A stretch of DNA of 54,101 nucleotides from Actinomortierella ambigua (taxonomy: Eukaryota; Mortierellomycota; Mortierellomycetes; Mortierellales; Mortierellaceae), in assembly GCA_016098155.1 (NCBI GenBank), contig JAAAJB010000203.1:1-54101 (forward strand), in the 5' to 3' direction. Both the position numbers and the translations under genes were made by a program. Of this stretch, positions 21,631 to 31,338 are shown one piece after another. Positions within the stretch are counted from its first letter, which is position 1. Each line of letters begins with the position of its first letter. The notes below the pieces were generated by a model. It was not told where the DNA came from. It searched no databases and was given only the letters and a program-made list of their open reading frames with translations.

Positions 21631-23351
21631 GCTGGTGTGAGGGAGAGAGTGTGTGTTGTGAGAGAGGGAGGGAGGGAGGGAGATGGACCTCTACAAGCTG
21701 ATCACCAAAGCAGCGGGTAGGGAGGGAGAGAGAGAGAGGGAGAGAAAGTGTTGAATGAGAAGAGATGGGGTGGGGGAGAAGGAGGGGGGATAAAAGAGAG
21801 AGAGAGAGAGAGCGAGGGAGAGAACAGACAGATAGACGGAGGGAGAGAGAGAGAGAGAGAGCTCTTTTTAGGTGAACAAGCGACAATGTGACGAATCCTA
21901 GCTGAGAGGGAAAACGAACGAGCAGCAGATATTTATGGCAAGTTGTCGTCAGTACAAGAGTCCAGAAAAGAGGGCACCCACACAACACAGAAGAAGCAAC
22001 CGCTTCGAAGGGTGCTTTGCCCCAAAAGGCGATAACGTGACTAATGTCATCCTGATGAGATGAGCAAAGGGGAAAACGGACTTTTCCTGACTGGCTCACT
22101 CAGTCAAGTCAGAATTTCCCGCTCTCTCTCTCTTGCTGCTGCTGTTGCCAAGCCACAGAGTGTTTTTCTTGCTCAGCATTTTATGAGAGAGAGCTGCTGA
22201 GGGAGTAACAAAACGACACAGAACAGGCCAAGTCAGCCAGGGAGAGACAGCGGAGGGGAAAAGAGAGTCCGCTGCCCCCCCCTCCCGGAGTGGCAAATCC
22301 GTTCAGCCCTTTTCGGCAGGAAGATCTTGGAAACTGTGCGTCGCTGCAGCTGGGCCGGACATCGGACCAAAAGGGATTAATCATCCCGGGACCCATCCCC
22401 CCCTGACCATGTCCATGCTGTCCATATATGCCGCCTCCGGTTCCCGACAAGTACCCCCCTTCCTGATATATATTTATGCATTAGGGTCAAAGGGGGGAAG
22501 GGAGGGAAATGGAGCGAGTCACCACGAGTCCAATGGGGCCCTACCTTCGACAACAATAGCAGACAACAGCAGCAGCAACAACAACAGGACGGATGCAATT
22601 AGAGGAAGATGAGCATGGCTAACGATAAGAGTGGGACAAGAAACGGTAGTGGTTGGGAGGAGGAGGAGGAGGAGAATGCAATGCAGGAAGGGTCGGGAGG
22701 GATGGATCGAGCAAGAATGGGGGAGGAGGAAGGGGTGCGAGCGTGCTGTGAAAATGCAACAATAAGAAATGCAAACCTGAAGTCAAGTGGCAAGTGTTTT
22801 TTTTCATTCTCCCCCCTCCGCCCTCTCATTGCTCATTCCCCTCTCTCGCTCACTCTTTCTCTCTCTCTCTCTCTCTCTCTGGCTCACTCCCCCTCTCTCT
22901 CTCACTATTCTCTCTCCTCTTACACCGCAGCCAGGCCTCAGAGTGTCAGGCACCAACAAAACCTTCTTGGCCTGACGCAGTGCTCAAGTGTGACGAACAC
23001 AGCCCAAGGTGTGTTATATTGGCGCCTGCGAAGGGATAAGAGAGGGCTGGCTCTGGGAATGAGGAATGAGGAACCCCTCTCTACACGCTCATGAAAGGTC
23101 TGACACTTTCTACAACTACGAGTATATAGTACTATGTCGGCTTTTCTGTCACTTATGCGTGTTGTCGTCTATTGTCTCCCTTTTGCAGCAGCCTGGCGGA
23201 AAGCCCGAAAAAAGTAGAGACGGCAACAGACAAAAAAAAACAGTACACGCATTGTCTCTGTTTCCCAACCACACCATTCGCGCAAACACAAAGAACCAAC
23301 CAAACCAGGCCAACCCAACCTAAGTGACAAAAAAAGAGGGTGAGTCTTGTC
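21631..23351. promoter_or_regulatory. Divergent promoter region between cyclin and DUF3712 genes
   Basis: The genes on both sides start here and run away from each other, so this 1.7-kb stretch should hold both promoters and 5' UTRs. GA tracts fill 21655-21870 on the cyclin side. CT tracts fill about 22840-22915 on the other side, so each gene has pyrimidine-rich coding-strand DNA ahead of it. Runs of G or C (22276, 22402, 22490) include AGGGG-type pentamers that could be stress-response sites in fungi. ORFs here are low-complexity. Confidence 0.6.
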
Positions 23352-26300
23352 ATGCGTCCCAAGGAAGATCAAGAACGCCAGCCCTTGTTGGCTGGTCAGC
23401 GGCCAAACTATTCGGCTGTCCCACACGAAGGAATGCAGACGCAGACGCGGGAAGACCATGCAGGGACGTCCGACTCTCTCTCCTCGACGGCCGTAGATGT
23501 AGATCATCTCCTCGCCACTTCCTCCACCTCTGTTGCCCCCAGGGAAGAGCCGCCGCATGATGCCCCTGAGCCCACTACTGCTGCTACGACCGCCTCTCTC
23601 CTGACCCCCTCCACTACTCAACAACACCTTCACAAGAATGTCAACACGTCACCCTCGCGTACGCTAGCCAGCACAGTGGATTCTCAAGACTCGGCACAAG
23701 CACGAGCTGCTGCAAGATGGAATCGTATCTACCGTCGGATGGTCTGGATAGTAGGGCTCGCCTTGATTGTGTTCCTCCTGACCCTCCTCGTCTCGCCTCT
23801 GGTAGCACAGCGCGTGCTTGACCATGCGGTCGTCTTGCAAATTCAGCAGACCGAGATATCAACCGTAGACGATGAAGGTTTTGCCATTCATATCAAGAGC
23901 TCCATTGGCATTGAACCGGCTCACGATGGTGTATTCGGCCTGACCAGGTGGGCCCAATATTGGGAGCCAGAGCTGACCATTGAGCCAACAACACTGCATC
24001 TTGTTCTACCCCACGCCCCTCCAAGCAGCATGGGCACAGGTTCGGGTTCAGATACTGGTCCAGTCACAAGGAGAGGAGACGGCGGTGGAAGGCGCATGGG
24101 TAGTTTTCATGTGCCCCAGCAGGTTGTGCAGATGCGCAAGGAGGCCACACTGCTCGAGATCACCACTCATGTCAACGTGACAGATGCATCCGCCCTCGCC
24201 TACTTCTTCCAGTCAGCACTTGCAGAGTCTGTTCTGGAGCTTGGCGTCGAAGGTCAGCTGCGCACGCATATGGGTAAACTCTGGCCGCTGAACCTGCAGC
24301 TGACAACGCTCGTCCCCGTGGAGGGAATGAAGGGTATCCAAGATGCGACGCTGGTATCGATGGCTCTGCCAGGCGATGATCCTCGAGGTGGCGTCACCAT
24401 CGAGGGCGTCGCCCGTCTTCATAATCCCTCCTCCTCTCTATCGGTCGATCTGGGCCGGCTCACGTTTGGCGTCTATCTTTCAAATAATGACAGCAGCGCG
24501 CTTCACACAGCAGAATCAAAATTGCGCCACCAGTACAAGGTTGCCGAGTTGCTCTGTAGTCATGTTGAACTTAAAGCTCACGAGACTGTCGACCTTGCAG
24601 TTGCCGGTCGACTTTTGCATTTGGATGACTGGGTTCCTGTGTCGCCAGCCCTGACAGCCCTGCATATTCTAAAATCGGAGAAGCAACTCATGCTCAGCGG
24701 GCTGTTGTCCCGGTATATCCAAGGGGAGGATTCTGTGGTAGCCATCAGGGCTCTACCAGAGCCAGAGATGGTACGGTGGCTGCAGGTAGTTGTTCAGTCG
24801 ATTGCCCTCAACGTTCGCTTTCCCGGTTCGCCCCAGAAGGACTTTATTCAGGGGATTGACATGAAACAACTCAGCTTTGGCTTTGACAAAAATGTCACAT
24901 CGTCTCCGTCCAGGTCAGCCGAGATACGTGGTCGTCTCACTACTCACCTCCAACTGCCCAAAAATGTAACTTTCCCCATTACAGTCGCAGAACTTTATCC
25001 AGAGGTGGAGCTCTTTCGTCTTGGTAGTATGTCCGATGGCGGTAATGACGACAATGGGTCCCGACTGGCTAATCCCACACCAATGGCCCGTATCAATCTG
25101 CCCGGTTCTCTCCCGGCGGAGAGTGTGCAAAACGGGAATGCACTCCAGGTGGATGTATCGTTCGAATCAGGAAGTCTGGTTGTGTTCCCAGGCCAAGAAC
25201 AAACCTTTTACGGGTTTCTAAATGAGTCGTTTACCAAGGACAAGATCATACTCGGCGTCACCGGACAGGCCAGAGCGCTCGTTGAGACCGGCATGGGGAC
25301 CTTTGAGCTCGGACCCATCCCTTTCACCACTCGGACTACGCAAAAAGGTCAGTTTTACCCTTCTCTTCAAGCTCTCTCAGCGGGATTTTGTTTAAAGCAC
25401 AAATGTGTCCGTGCGACATGGGAAGGGAGCATGTGCCGTTCTCACACCAACCATATCTCTCTCTCTCTCTGTCTCTATAAACGTTGCAAAGGTCTCGGAG
25501 GGTTGATAGGCGTTCCTCCCAAGCTCGAGCAGATTGATGTCGTAGACAGCACCGAAAACTCGTTGACTATTAAGGCTCGACTGGTGCTTATCAACCCGTC
25601 CTCGATCAGCGCTTCCTTGGGTAGCCTCAGTTTCTTTTGGGGCTACAATGGTTTCTTGGTTGGCCTTGCTACAGTGCCCAGCGCTGCGTTGGTACCAGGT
25701 CCAAATACGATAGAGACCTTGGGCATGATGGACTCTTCGCTGGACTGTCGCCAGCGGCGAAACGACCCAACATGCGACCCCGACGATGCTGCCCAGGCTG
25801 CGCGCGCCTTCCTCTCCGGCTACATTTCAGGTGACAACACTACGGCGATCGATATCCTGGGTCATGCCGAGTCAACCAAGATCCCACTGCTCCAGCCACT
25901 GATCTCGTCGCTGACAATTCGGTCGTCGCTTCCGGTAATGGAACAGGATTTCCTGCTGTCGACGACCATGTACTTGCTCTCATCGTCGATTGTGCTCGAG
26001 TTGCTCAATCCGCTTGACACGCCCATATGGGTGCTGTACATCAATGGCACGGCTTTTTACAAGGATGAGCCTCTAGGACATATACGGGTCGACTTTGAGC
26101 GTGACATCACCACACCCAAGCCGATCGAGATCCCTGCCAATGACCACCAAGATGAAAACTCGGGATACACCAAGACACCGCGCCTGCCCGTGTCGTTCGA
26201 ACTGTCGTCGATCGGATACGAGGCGTTGAAGCAGGCGCTCGGTGGGACGCTCGAAGTTGGGATACTGTGTCATATCAAGGCGCGTGTTGGAAACATGGTC

Positions 26301-26360
26301 CAGTGGATCGACTACCACAAAGACTCTGTACCTACCAAGGTGCGTCGAGGTCTTTTCTGA
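23352..26360 (+). CDS. DUF3712 membrane-anchored protein
   Basis: Predicted single-pass membrane protein of 954 residues, two exons: 23352-25347 and 25492-26360. A disordered N-terminus with an acidic dileucine motif (ERQPLL, residues 8-13) precedes basic RWNRIYRRM and one hydrophobic helix (about 131-152). The remainder, about 800 residues, is predicted outside the cytosol or in a lumen and holds repeated LEA-like beta domains of the DUF3712 type, seen as recurring patterns such as VEGVARLHNPSSSLSVDLG and IKARLVLINPSSISASLG. Fungal relatives are mostly uncharacterised and several are vacuolar. The dileucine motif would fit AP-3 sorting to the vacuole (inference). The intron, 144 bases, contains no stop and is a multiple of three, so retention would add 48 residues. 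The 3' end could hide another intron near 26340. Confidence 0.8.
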   Translation: MRPKEDQERQPLLAGQRPNYSAVPHEGMQTQTREDHAGTSDSLSSTAVDVDHLLATSSTSVAPREEPPHDAPEPTTAATTASLLTPSTTQQHLHKNVNTSPSRTLASTVDSQDSAQARAAARWNRIYRRMVWIVGLALIVFLLTLLVSPLVAQRVLDHAVVLQIQQTEISTVDDEGFAIHIKSSIGIEPAHDGVFGLTRWAQYWEPELTIEPTTLHLVLPHAPPSSMGTGSGSDTGPVTRRGDGGGRRMGSFHVPQQVVQMRKEATLLEITTHVNVTDASALAYFFQSALAESVLELGVEGQLRTHMGKLWPLNLQLTTLVPVEGMKGIQDATLVSMALPGDDPRGGVTIEGVARLHNPSSSLSVDLGRLTFGVYLSNNDSSALHTAESKLRHQYKVAELLCSHVELKAHETVDLAVAGRLLHLDDWVPVSPALTALHILKSEKQLMLSGLLSRYIQGEDSVVAIRALPEPEMVRWLQVVVQSIALNVRFPGSPQKDFIQGIDMKQLSFGFDKNVTSSPSRSAEIRGRLTTHLQLPKNVTFPITVAELYPEVELFRLGSMSDGGNDDNGSRLANPTPMARINLPGSLPAESVQNGNALQVDVSFESGSLVVFPGQEQTFYGFLNESFTKDKIILGVTGQARALVETGMGTFELGPIPFTTRTTQKGQFYPSLQALSAGFCLKHKCVRATWEGSMCRSHTNHISLSLCLYKRCKGLGGLIGVPPKLEQIDVVDSTENSLTIKARLVLINPSSISASLGSLSFFWGYNGFLVGLATVPSAALVPGPNTIETLGMMDSSLDCRQRRNDPTCDPDDAAQAARAFLSGYISGDNTTAIDILGHAESTKIPLLQPLISSLTIRSSLPVMEQDFLLSTTMYLLSSSIVLELLNPLDTPIWVLYINGTAFYKDEPLGHIRVDFERDITTPKPIEIPANDHQDENSGYTKTPRLPVSFELSSIGYEALKQALGGTLEVGILCHIKARVGNMVQWIDYHKDSVPTKVRRGLF
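25348..25491 (+). other. Stop-free intron of length 3n in the DUF3712 gene
   Basis: Donor GTCAGT at 25348 and acceptor CAAAG ending at 25491. A CT repeat (about 25457-25476) lies close to the acceptor. Reading through it stays in frame, but the resulting peptide (FKCLKHKC-like, Ser/Leu-rich) does not look like the flanking domain, while splicing joins TTRTTQK to GLGGLIGVPP smoothly. Confidence 0.7.
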
Positions 26361-26623
26361 GATAGACAATATAGTCTTCTGCAAAAGAAATAAAAAAGAA
26401 AGGCTCTCTCCAATCACACGTGCCAGTGATCTTGACCCCGCATTTTTTTATTTTTGACTCTTTGTAGATTGTTACTCATTTTGACTTCTTCAGTAATCAA
26501 ATTCCATTGTGCTCATTCGAAAAGCATTGCTAAGCAACGCTTGGCAATCTACCCTCTCCCCTATCTTTTTTTTCTTTCTTTTGGCTTTATCTCGTTACTG
26601 CCGGAACATTCCCGGGAATCTTT

Positions 26624-28027
26624 ATGGATAATCAGGCACCCGATCCGCTCTTACCGTCGTCGTCGTCGTCGTCGAAAGGCAAGGCACCCTTAAGCCAGCT
26701 GGCAAGCACGACAGCATCGGCAGCAGCAGCAGCAACGGGATCAGAGATTTCCTCTTCGGCATCGAGTGCATTGTCGGCTATGGCGAACAGCGCAGTAGAT
26801 ATGGCCCGGAACACGCTGGCTGCGTTAGATCCGCGGCACGCCGACGTTGTACGGCTGAATGGTTCCACCATTGGCGGGGTTTCGTCCTCTTCATCAGCAA
26901 AACCCTCAACGAGTGCGTCCCGATCGGCCTTCCAGCATGCATCCAGGGCCATGGAGACTCTATCAGAGTCATCATCGTCGTCATCGTCAGGGTCCCAGCC
27001 TTCTGCTGCAAGCCCAGGGGTAGCGGCGAAGACCGCCTTCAGGACCCAACCATCAACAGGAGCAGGAACAGGAACAGGAACAGGAGTAGGAGGGCCGATG
27101 ATGGACTGGGATAGCTTCCTGGCGTCACCAGAATCAGACCTGATCGATGATGCCCCTTACCGTCCGCCACCAATGTCCGCATTTTCATTTTCGTCGATGC
27201 GTCAAACCCCAATGAACACTCAGGCACAATACGGCGCAAGCGCTGCTACAACGACGACGACGGCGAGGACCTGGGAGCAACAAGAGCTTTGGAAGTCGGC
27301 TTACGTCAGCCATCCGGAGGATACGATCCCAGCTTTTACACCCCCAGCTGTCCATATGTCGACGACAACTCTTTCGAGTGACGTGAGATGGGTGGAGGGA
27401 GGAAGCGGAGGAGGAGCGTTGGTGTCTCGCATGGTGCAACAACAGCAGATGACAGATGGTATGGACGTTGTCGCGTTTCTCAACTCGACTAGCCATGCCG
27501 ATTATGTAGAGGCCTTGGAAGTGGCAGAAGTGGATCGTCACCAGCAGCAACGCAAGCAGTTCCAGTATGACAGCGGCAACAACAACATTAGCAGTACGCA
27601 AGCGCTGCGTCAGCAGGACCTACCATCAGACCAACAGGACATTGTGGCGTATGTCGAGGGCCAGAGGACGTTGGCAGATGATATTGATGCACGGCCATTC
27701 GCACATGACGAGGTCGGGCAGGAGCTGCGGTCGCTGATGGCGGAGCGAGCCGACCAGGAGCGGTTCCTGCAGGGGATCATGTCGCTCAAGGCGGCGGGAA
27801 GCGAAGAGGGCGCAGTTGCAACAACAACTGGTGAGCAGGAGGCCACGTTGGAGGAGATGGAGGCCATCATGGACAGGGTCACACTTGCATCACAAGGGAG
27901 CCAAGGGGACACAAGCACGAAGGAAACGAAGGACGAGAAGGTCGAGAAAACAGTGCCGGACAGCGATAACAGTAGTAGGCAGGCAGCAGTGAGGAAGAGG
28001 AGGCAACAGAATGGCCCGCGACTTTAA
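26624..28027 (+). CDS. Unrecognised low-complexity protein
   Basis: A single-exon ORF of 467 residues that I do not recognise. The N-terminal third is Ser/Ala-rich with trinucleotide runs (Ser-tract residues 12-17) and a Thr/Gly repeat around 148-160. The more ordered part begins with MDWDSFLASPESDLIDD near residue 164, then WEQQELWKSAYVSHP, DVVAFLNSTSHADYVEALE and a charged predicted-helical segment (DDIDARPFAHDEVGQELRSL, MAERADQERFLQGIM). The C-terminus is basic. WKSAY fits the W-x-x-x-F/Y pattern used by some peroxisomal receptor proteins to bind Pex14, but that pattern is short and weak evidence. No signal peptide or membrane segment. It lies 263 bases after the DUF3712 gene and 285 bases before PHO85, all on the same strand, each probably with its own promoter. 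Confidence 0.7.
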   Translation: MDNQAPDPLLPSSSSSSKGKAPLSQLASTTASAAAAATGSEISSSASSALSAMANSAVDMARNTLAALDPRHADVVRLNGSTIGGVSSSSSAKPSTSASRSAFQHASRAMETLSESSSSSSSGSQPSAASPGVAAKTAFRTQPSTGAGTGTGTGVGGPMMDWDSFLASPESDLIDDAPYRPPPMSAFSFSSMRQTPMNTQAQYGASAATTTTTARTWEQQELWKSAYVSHPEDTIPAFTPPAVHMSTTTLSSDVRWVEGGSGGGALVSRMVQQQQMTDGMDVVAFLNSTSHADYVEALEVAEVDRHQQQRKQFQYDSGNNNISSTQALRQQDLPSDQQDIVAYVEGQRTLADDIDARPFAHDEVGQELRSLMAERADQERFLQGIMSLKAAGSEEGAVATTTGEQEATLEEMEAIMDRVTLASQGSQGDTSTKETKDEKVEKTVPDSDNSSRQAAVRKRRQQNGPRL

Positions 28028-28312
28028 AAAAAAAAAAAAAAAAAAAAAGTTTCCTTTGCTTGTAAATTTGTGGTTGCTACACGGTGACATACTTTAGCCT
28101 GCTTGTTCAAACATCTCTTTTTCGCATTCTCGTTTACATCTCTCTCTTTCGTCTTCCCTTTTTTTTCCATCCTTCTCCCCTCTTGCTCTCTCGCTCTCAT
28201 CTTACTCACACACACGTACGCTCTGTCTCTATCTCTCTCTCTCCCTCTGGCTCTTGGCACCCTCTTCCTCTTTCCTACCCACTCTATCACTCCAACAGCC
28301 AACTAGCCCACC
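28028..28312 (+). promoter_or_regulatory. Promoter/5' UTR of the PHO85-type kinase
   Basis: A run of about 23 A at 28026-28048 is followed by T- and CT-rich DNA up to the start codon (28140-28260, with ctctctatctctctctct). Pyrimidine-rich DNA just upstream of the start is common to several genes here. No sharp TATA box is seen. The context of the start is ccaccATGG, a strong one. Confidence 0.55.
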
Positions 28313-30927
28313 ATGGATCGCTATCAGTGCCTGGAGATGATTGGCGAGGGCACATACGCCAAGGTGCATAAGGGCAAGATCCGCTCGAATGGCGAGATGG
28401 TGGCCCTGAAGGAGATTCGCCTCGACTCTGAAGAAGGTGCACCCTCGACAGCCATCCGTGAGATTTCACTTATGAAGGAGTTGCGGCATCCAAACATTGT
28501 GCGTCTGCACGATGTCATTCACACACCCAATAAGCTGACGCTTGTCTTTGAGTACATGGATCAGGACCTGAAGAAGTACATGGAACAGCACGGCAACCGT
28601 GGTGCCCTTGGACCCATTGTCATCAAGGCATTCATGTACCAGTTGCTCAAGGGTGTGGCATTCTGCCATGAGAATCGAGTGCTGCATCGCGATCTCAAGC
28701 CGCAGAACCTGCTCATCAACCGCAAGGGTGAGCTCAAGCTGGGTGACTTTGGACTGGCGCGTGCATTTGGCATCCCTGTCAACACATTCTCCAACGAGGT
28801 CGTGACGCTTTGGTACCGGTATGAAAGTTTTTGTGTCTTGCTGGTTTTTTTTTTCTTTCTTTCTTTTCTTGTCTTTCATGGTTCATGGTTCTTGGTTCCC
28901 TTCGTTTTCGACAAGCAAGTATGCAGGAGGATGAAGAGGGTAGGGGCGAGGTCCCAAGACTGCGGGTTCGCCTTGCACTACGGTGCTATTTCTATTCCGC
29001 GGGATTGTGGCCATGACCCTCCTCCCCCCCCTCCTCCTCCCCAACTTGCTTTTGTTGTCCTGAAAGGGAGGCACGCAGCCAGCATCGATACACAAAACAG
29101 GAAAGAAGAAAAGAAGGGCGCTGGCTGAGGCACACAACAAACGAATGGAATGAATGGAACAGGTCTTTGGAGGATTGGGAATCTTGGTCCTCTTCTTTTT
29201 TTTTTCTCTCTCTCCACAGCAATGAGCACACTCGATGGAGAAACTGCCCAACCACCACAGTTATGGGCGAACAGGAACCAGGGTAGACGGAGAGAGACAG
29301 ATGGAAAGGGAGGGAAGGGAAGGGGGCAGTGGTGAGAGAGGGGGTGGGGTGGGGTGGGATGACACTCAACAGAGGGGTGGAAAGGACCAACCGGCTCAAC
29401 AGTCATCGGAGCTTGACCATTGAAACACGACAGGGCGGTTGCAGATAGACAGGCATTCATTCAGCCCTTGAGCGCAAAGAAGCTACAACCACTCGCCATC
29501 AACAACGCGCTACCGCCGTTGGCTCCCATCTTCCATCTCTTGCTTTCCCGTTCTTTTGCGGCACTGCGACCATGTCCTTTTTGTTTGGCTGTTTTTTTTT
29601 TTTTTGTTTGTGGTCAACCACATCCGCGCAAGTTGGGAGAAGGAAGGGGAACACGAGGGGAGGAGGGGGAGGTCGACGGAGGATGAAATATCGTTTGATG
29701 CCCCCTGCGCGCGCTCTTCCTCTCTCCTCTCTCCTCCTCCCATGCGAGCCGTGGCATTGGCGCACACATTATACACACAGCAACAACCGCAAAAAAAAAA
29801 AAAAAAAAAAAAGATCTAGATGGATGTGGATTTTGGTTTGTCCCCCTCAAACTTGCCTCCCCCTCCCTCTCTCTTCAGCCCCTCCTTTCCTCCCCTCCCC
29901 TTCCTATTCGTGGATGCTGAAAAAGAGTACCAACCTCTCCTTCAGAGCATGTGGGCAAAACAGACGCGCCGACAGGCTTCCGTTTCTATTTCGACTCAAC
30001 CAAGAACATGTATCTTACAGACAGTTTTTTTTGTCCTCTAATTTGCCCCGCACAAATTTTAGAGCGCCTGATGTGTTGTTGGGATCCAAGACATACTCGA
30101 CGTCCATTGACATTTGGTCCGCAGGATGTATCATGGCGGAGATGTATCTGGGCCGACCTCTGTTTGCAGGATCCAACAACCACGATGAGTTGATGAAGAT
30201 CTTCAAGGTGCTCGGCACACCAACAGAGGAGACATGGCCAGGAGTGTCAAAGTTGTCAGAATATCGCAAGGATTTCCCGATGCACCCACCCCGCAATCTG
30301 TCATCGGTGCTAGGCATGGTAGACTCGTTTGGACTGGATCTGTTGCAGCATATGTTGACATACCAGCCACACCTCCGGATCACGGCCAAGGATGCACTGA
30401 ATCATGTCTACTTCAATGATATTCGTGGCTATGCCAACCTGCAGCAGCAGCAGATCTTGCAGCAACAGCAACAGCAGCAGGCGGCGGCAGCTGCTGCTGC
30501 CCAAATGGCCTCGGTGCCACCCCCGTTCCCTGGCCAACAACAAGCAGCACAACAAGCGTCGGTAGCACAGGCGTCAGCCGCAGAGACCACAACAGCAGCA
30601 ACAACAAGCGTCGGTAGCACAGGCGTCAGCATCGCAACAATCCATGTATCCACCGCAATCATTACCCATGCCGCCCCAGTCGCAGCCAATGTCGTCGCAA
30701 GCGCCCTCGCAGCAGCAACAAGGCCTTCCATACCAGGTCGTGCAGATGCAGCAGCCGCCTCAACAGCCCCCACACCCTGGCATGCAGCAGCAGCCTATGT
30801 ACTCTCATCACCAAGTCCCTCAACACCACTAAGAAAGCGTTCTATTTTTTTTTCTTTCATTTTGCATGTGTCGCCATTGCCATTGGCCTGTGTTTCTTTG
30901 TTCTCTCCCCCCCTGGCTGGGTCTTGA
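28313..30927 (+). CDS. PHO85: PHO85-type cyclin-dependent kinase
   Basis: Ser/Thr kinase of the PHO85/CDK5 class. Exon 1 is 28313-28818; exon 2 begins at 30063 and restores [15 protein letters not shown]. Visible: glycine loop GEGTYA (11-16), Lys33, PSTAIRE (44-50), HRDLKPQN (125-132), DFGLARAF (145-152), and the PHO85-like activation segment [15 protein letters not shown]. As in PHO85, the T-loop position carries Ser rather than a CAK-type Thr. The kinase domain ends near [10 protein letters not shown] and is followed by a Gln/Ala-rich tail absent from yeast PHO85. Read straight on, the frame ends at 30927 (456 residues), but its last part is unlike the rest. The +1 frame after an imperfect duplication (30551-30630) gives a Gln/Pro-rich tail ending in QVPQHH at 30832. 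One of these ends is wrong. It needs a cyclin partner; a PHO80-class cyclin gene is nearby. Confidence 0.93.
28819..30062 (+). other. Long intron (1,244 bp) in the PHO85-type gene
   Basis: Donor CG|GTATGA and acceptor TTTTAG|AG interrupt the codon for the Arg of LWYR. Most other introns in the window are about 75-430 bases. The intron contains T- and A-runs (28848-28856, 29791-29813), GC-rich stretches and G-rich DNA near 29320-29360. ORFs inside are low-complexity and show no kinase similarity. I see no nested gene. Confidence 0.85.
30551..30630 (+). repeat. 28-bp direct repeat in the PHO85 tail, offset 52 bp
   Basis: The 28 bases beginning aacaagcgtcggtagcac occur at 30551-30578 and again at 30603-30630. 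The offset of 52 is one more than a multiple of three. The second copy therefore lies in a different frame from the first, and the Gln/Pro-rich reading downstream follows the second copy's version of the first copy's frame. Confidence 0.9.
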
Positions 30928-31338
30928 TCCCTTCGTATATCTCTTACTGACTGGTCCCACCTTGCTGAACTGCGCTGCTGCAAAATCGTGCTCTCTATCC
31001 CTCTCATGGTTCTTATTATACTCTGCTTCTCCCCCCTCCCTCCTCCGATGTACTCAACACGCCCGTTGCCCTCAGCCGCTCCGTATATTTCTCCTTTTCG
31101 ACAAAGTAGCTTTTCAAAGCGAAAGACCCAGCTGAACAACAGGGGAAGGGGGGGGGGGAAATGCGCAAGAGCATCTGGATCATTTTCTCCATCCCCTCGC
31201 CTTCTCTTGCGTTCACCACACAATCCTGCAAGAGAATGTTCTCTGGAAGGAGTTGTTTCTTTTTTTTTCTTTGTGACGCTAAGGCGTTTATATACTTCGA
31301 TCATTCCCCGCTCTCTCTATATTCTCTCTCTTTTCTCT

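Noticed and set aside
29572..30062. Open frame extending the PHO85 second exon into the intron
   Set aside because: The kinase motif is continuous only if the intron ends at 30062; the upstream extension is Phe-, Pro- and Lys-rich low complexity.
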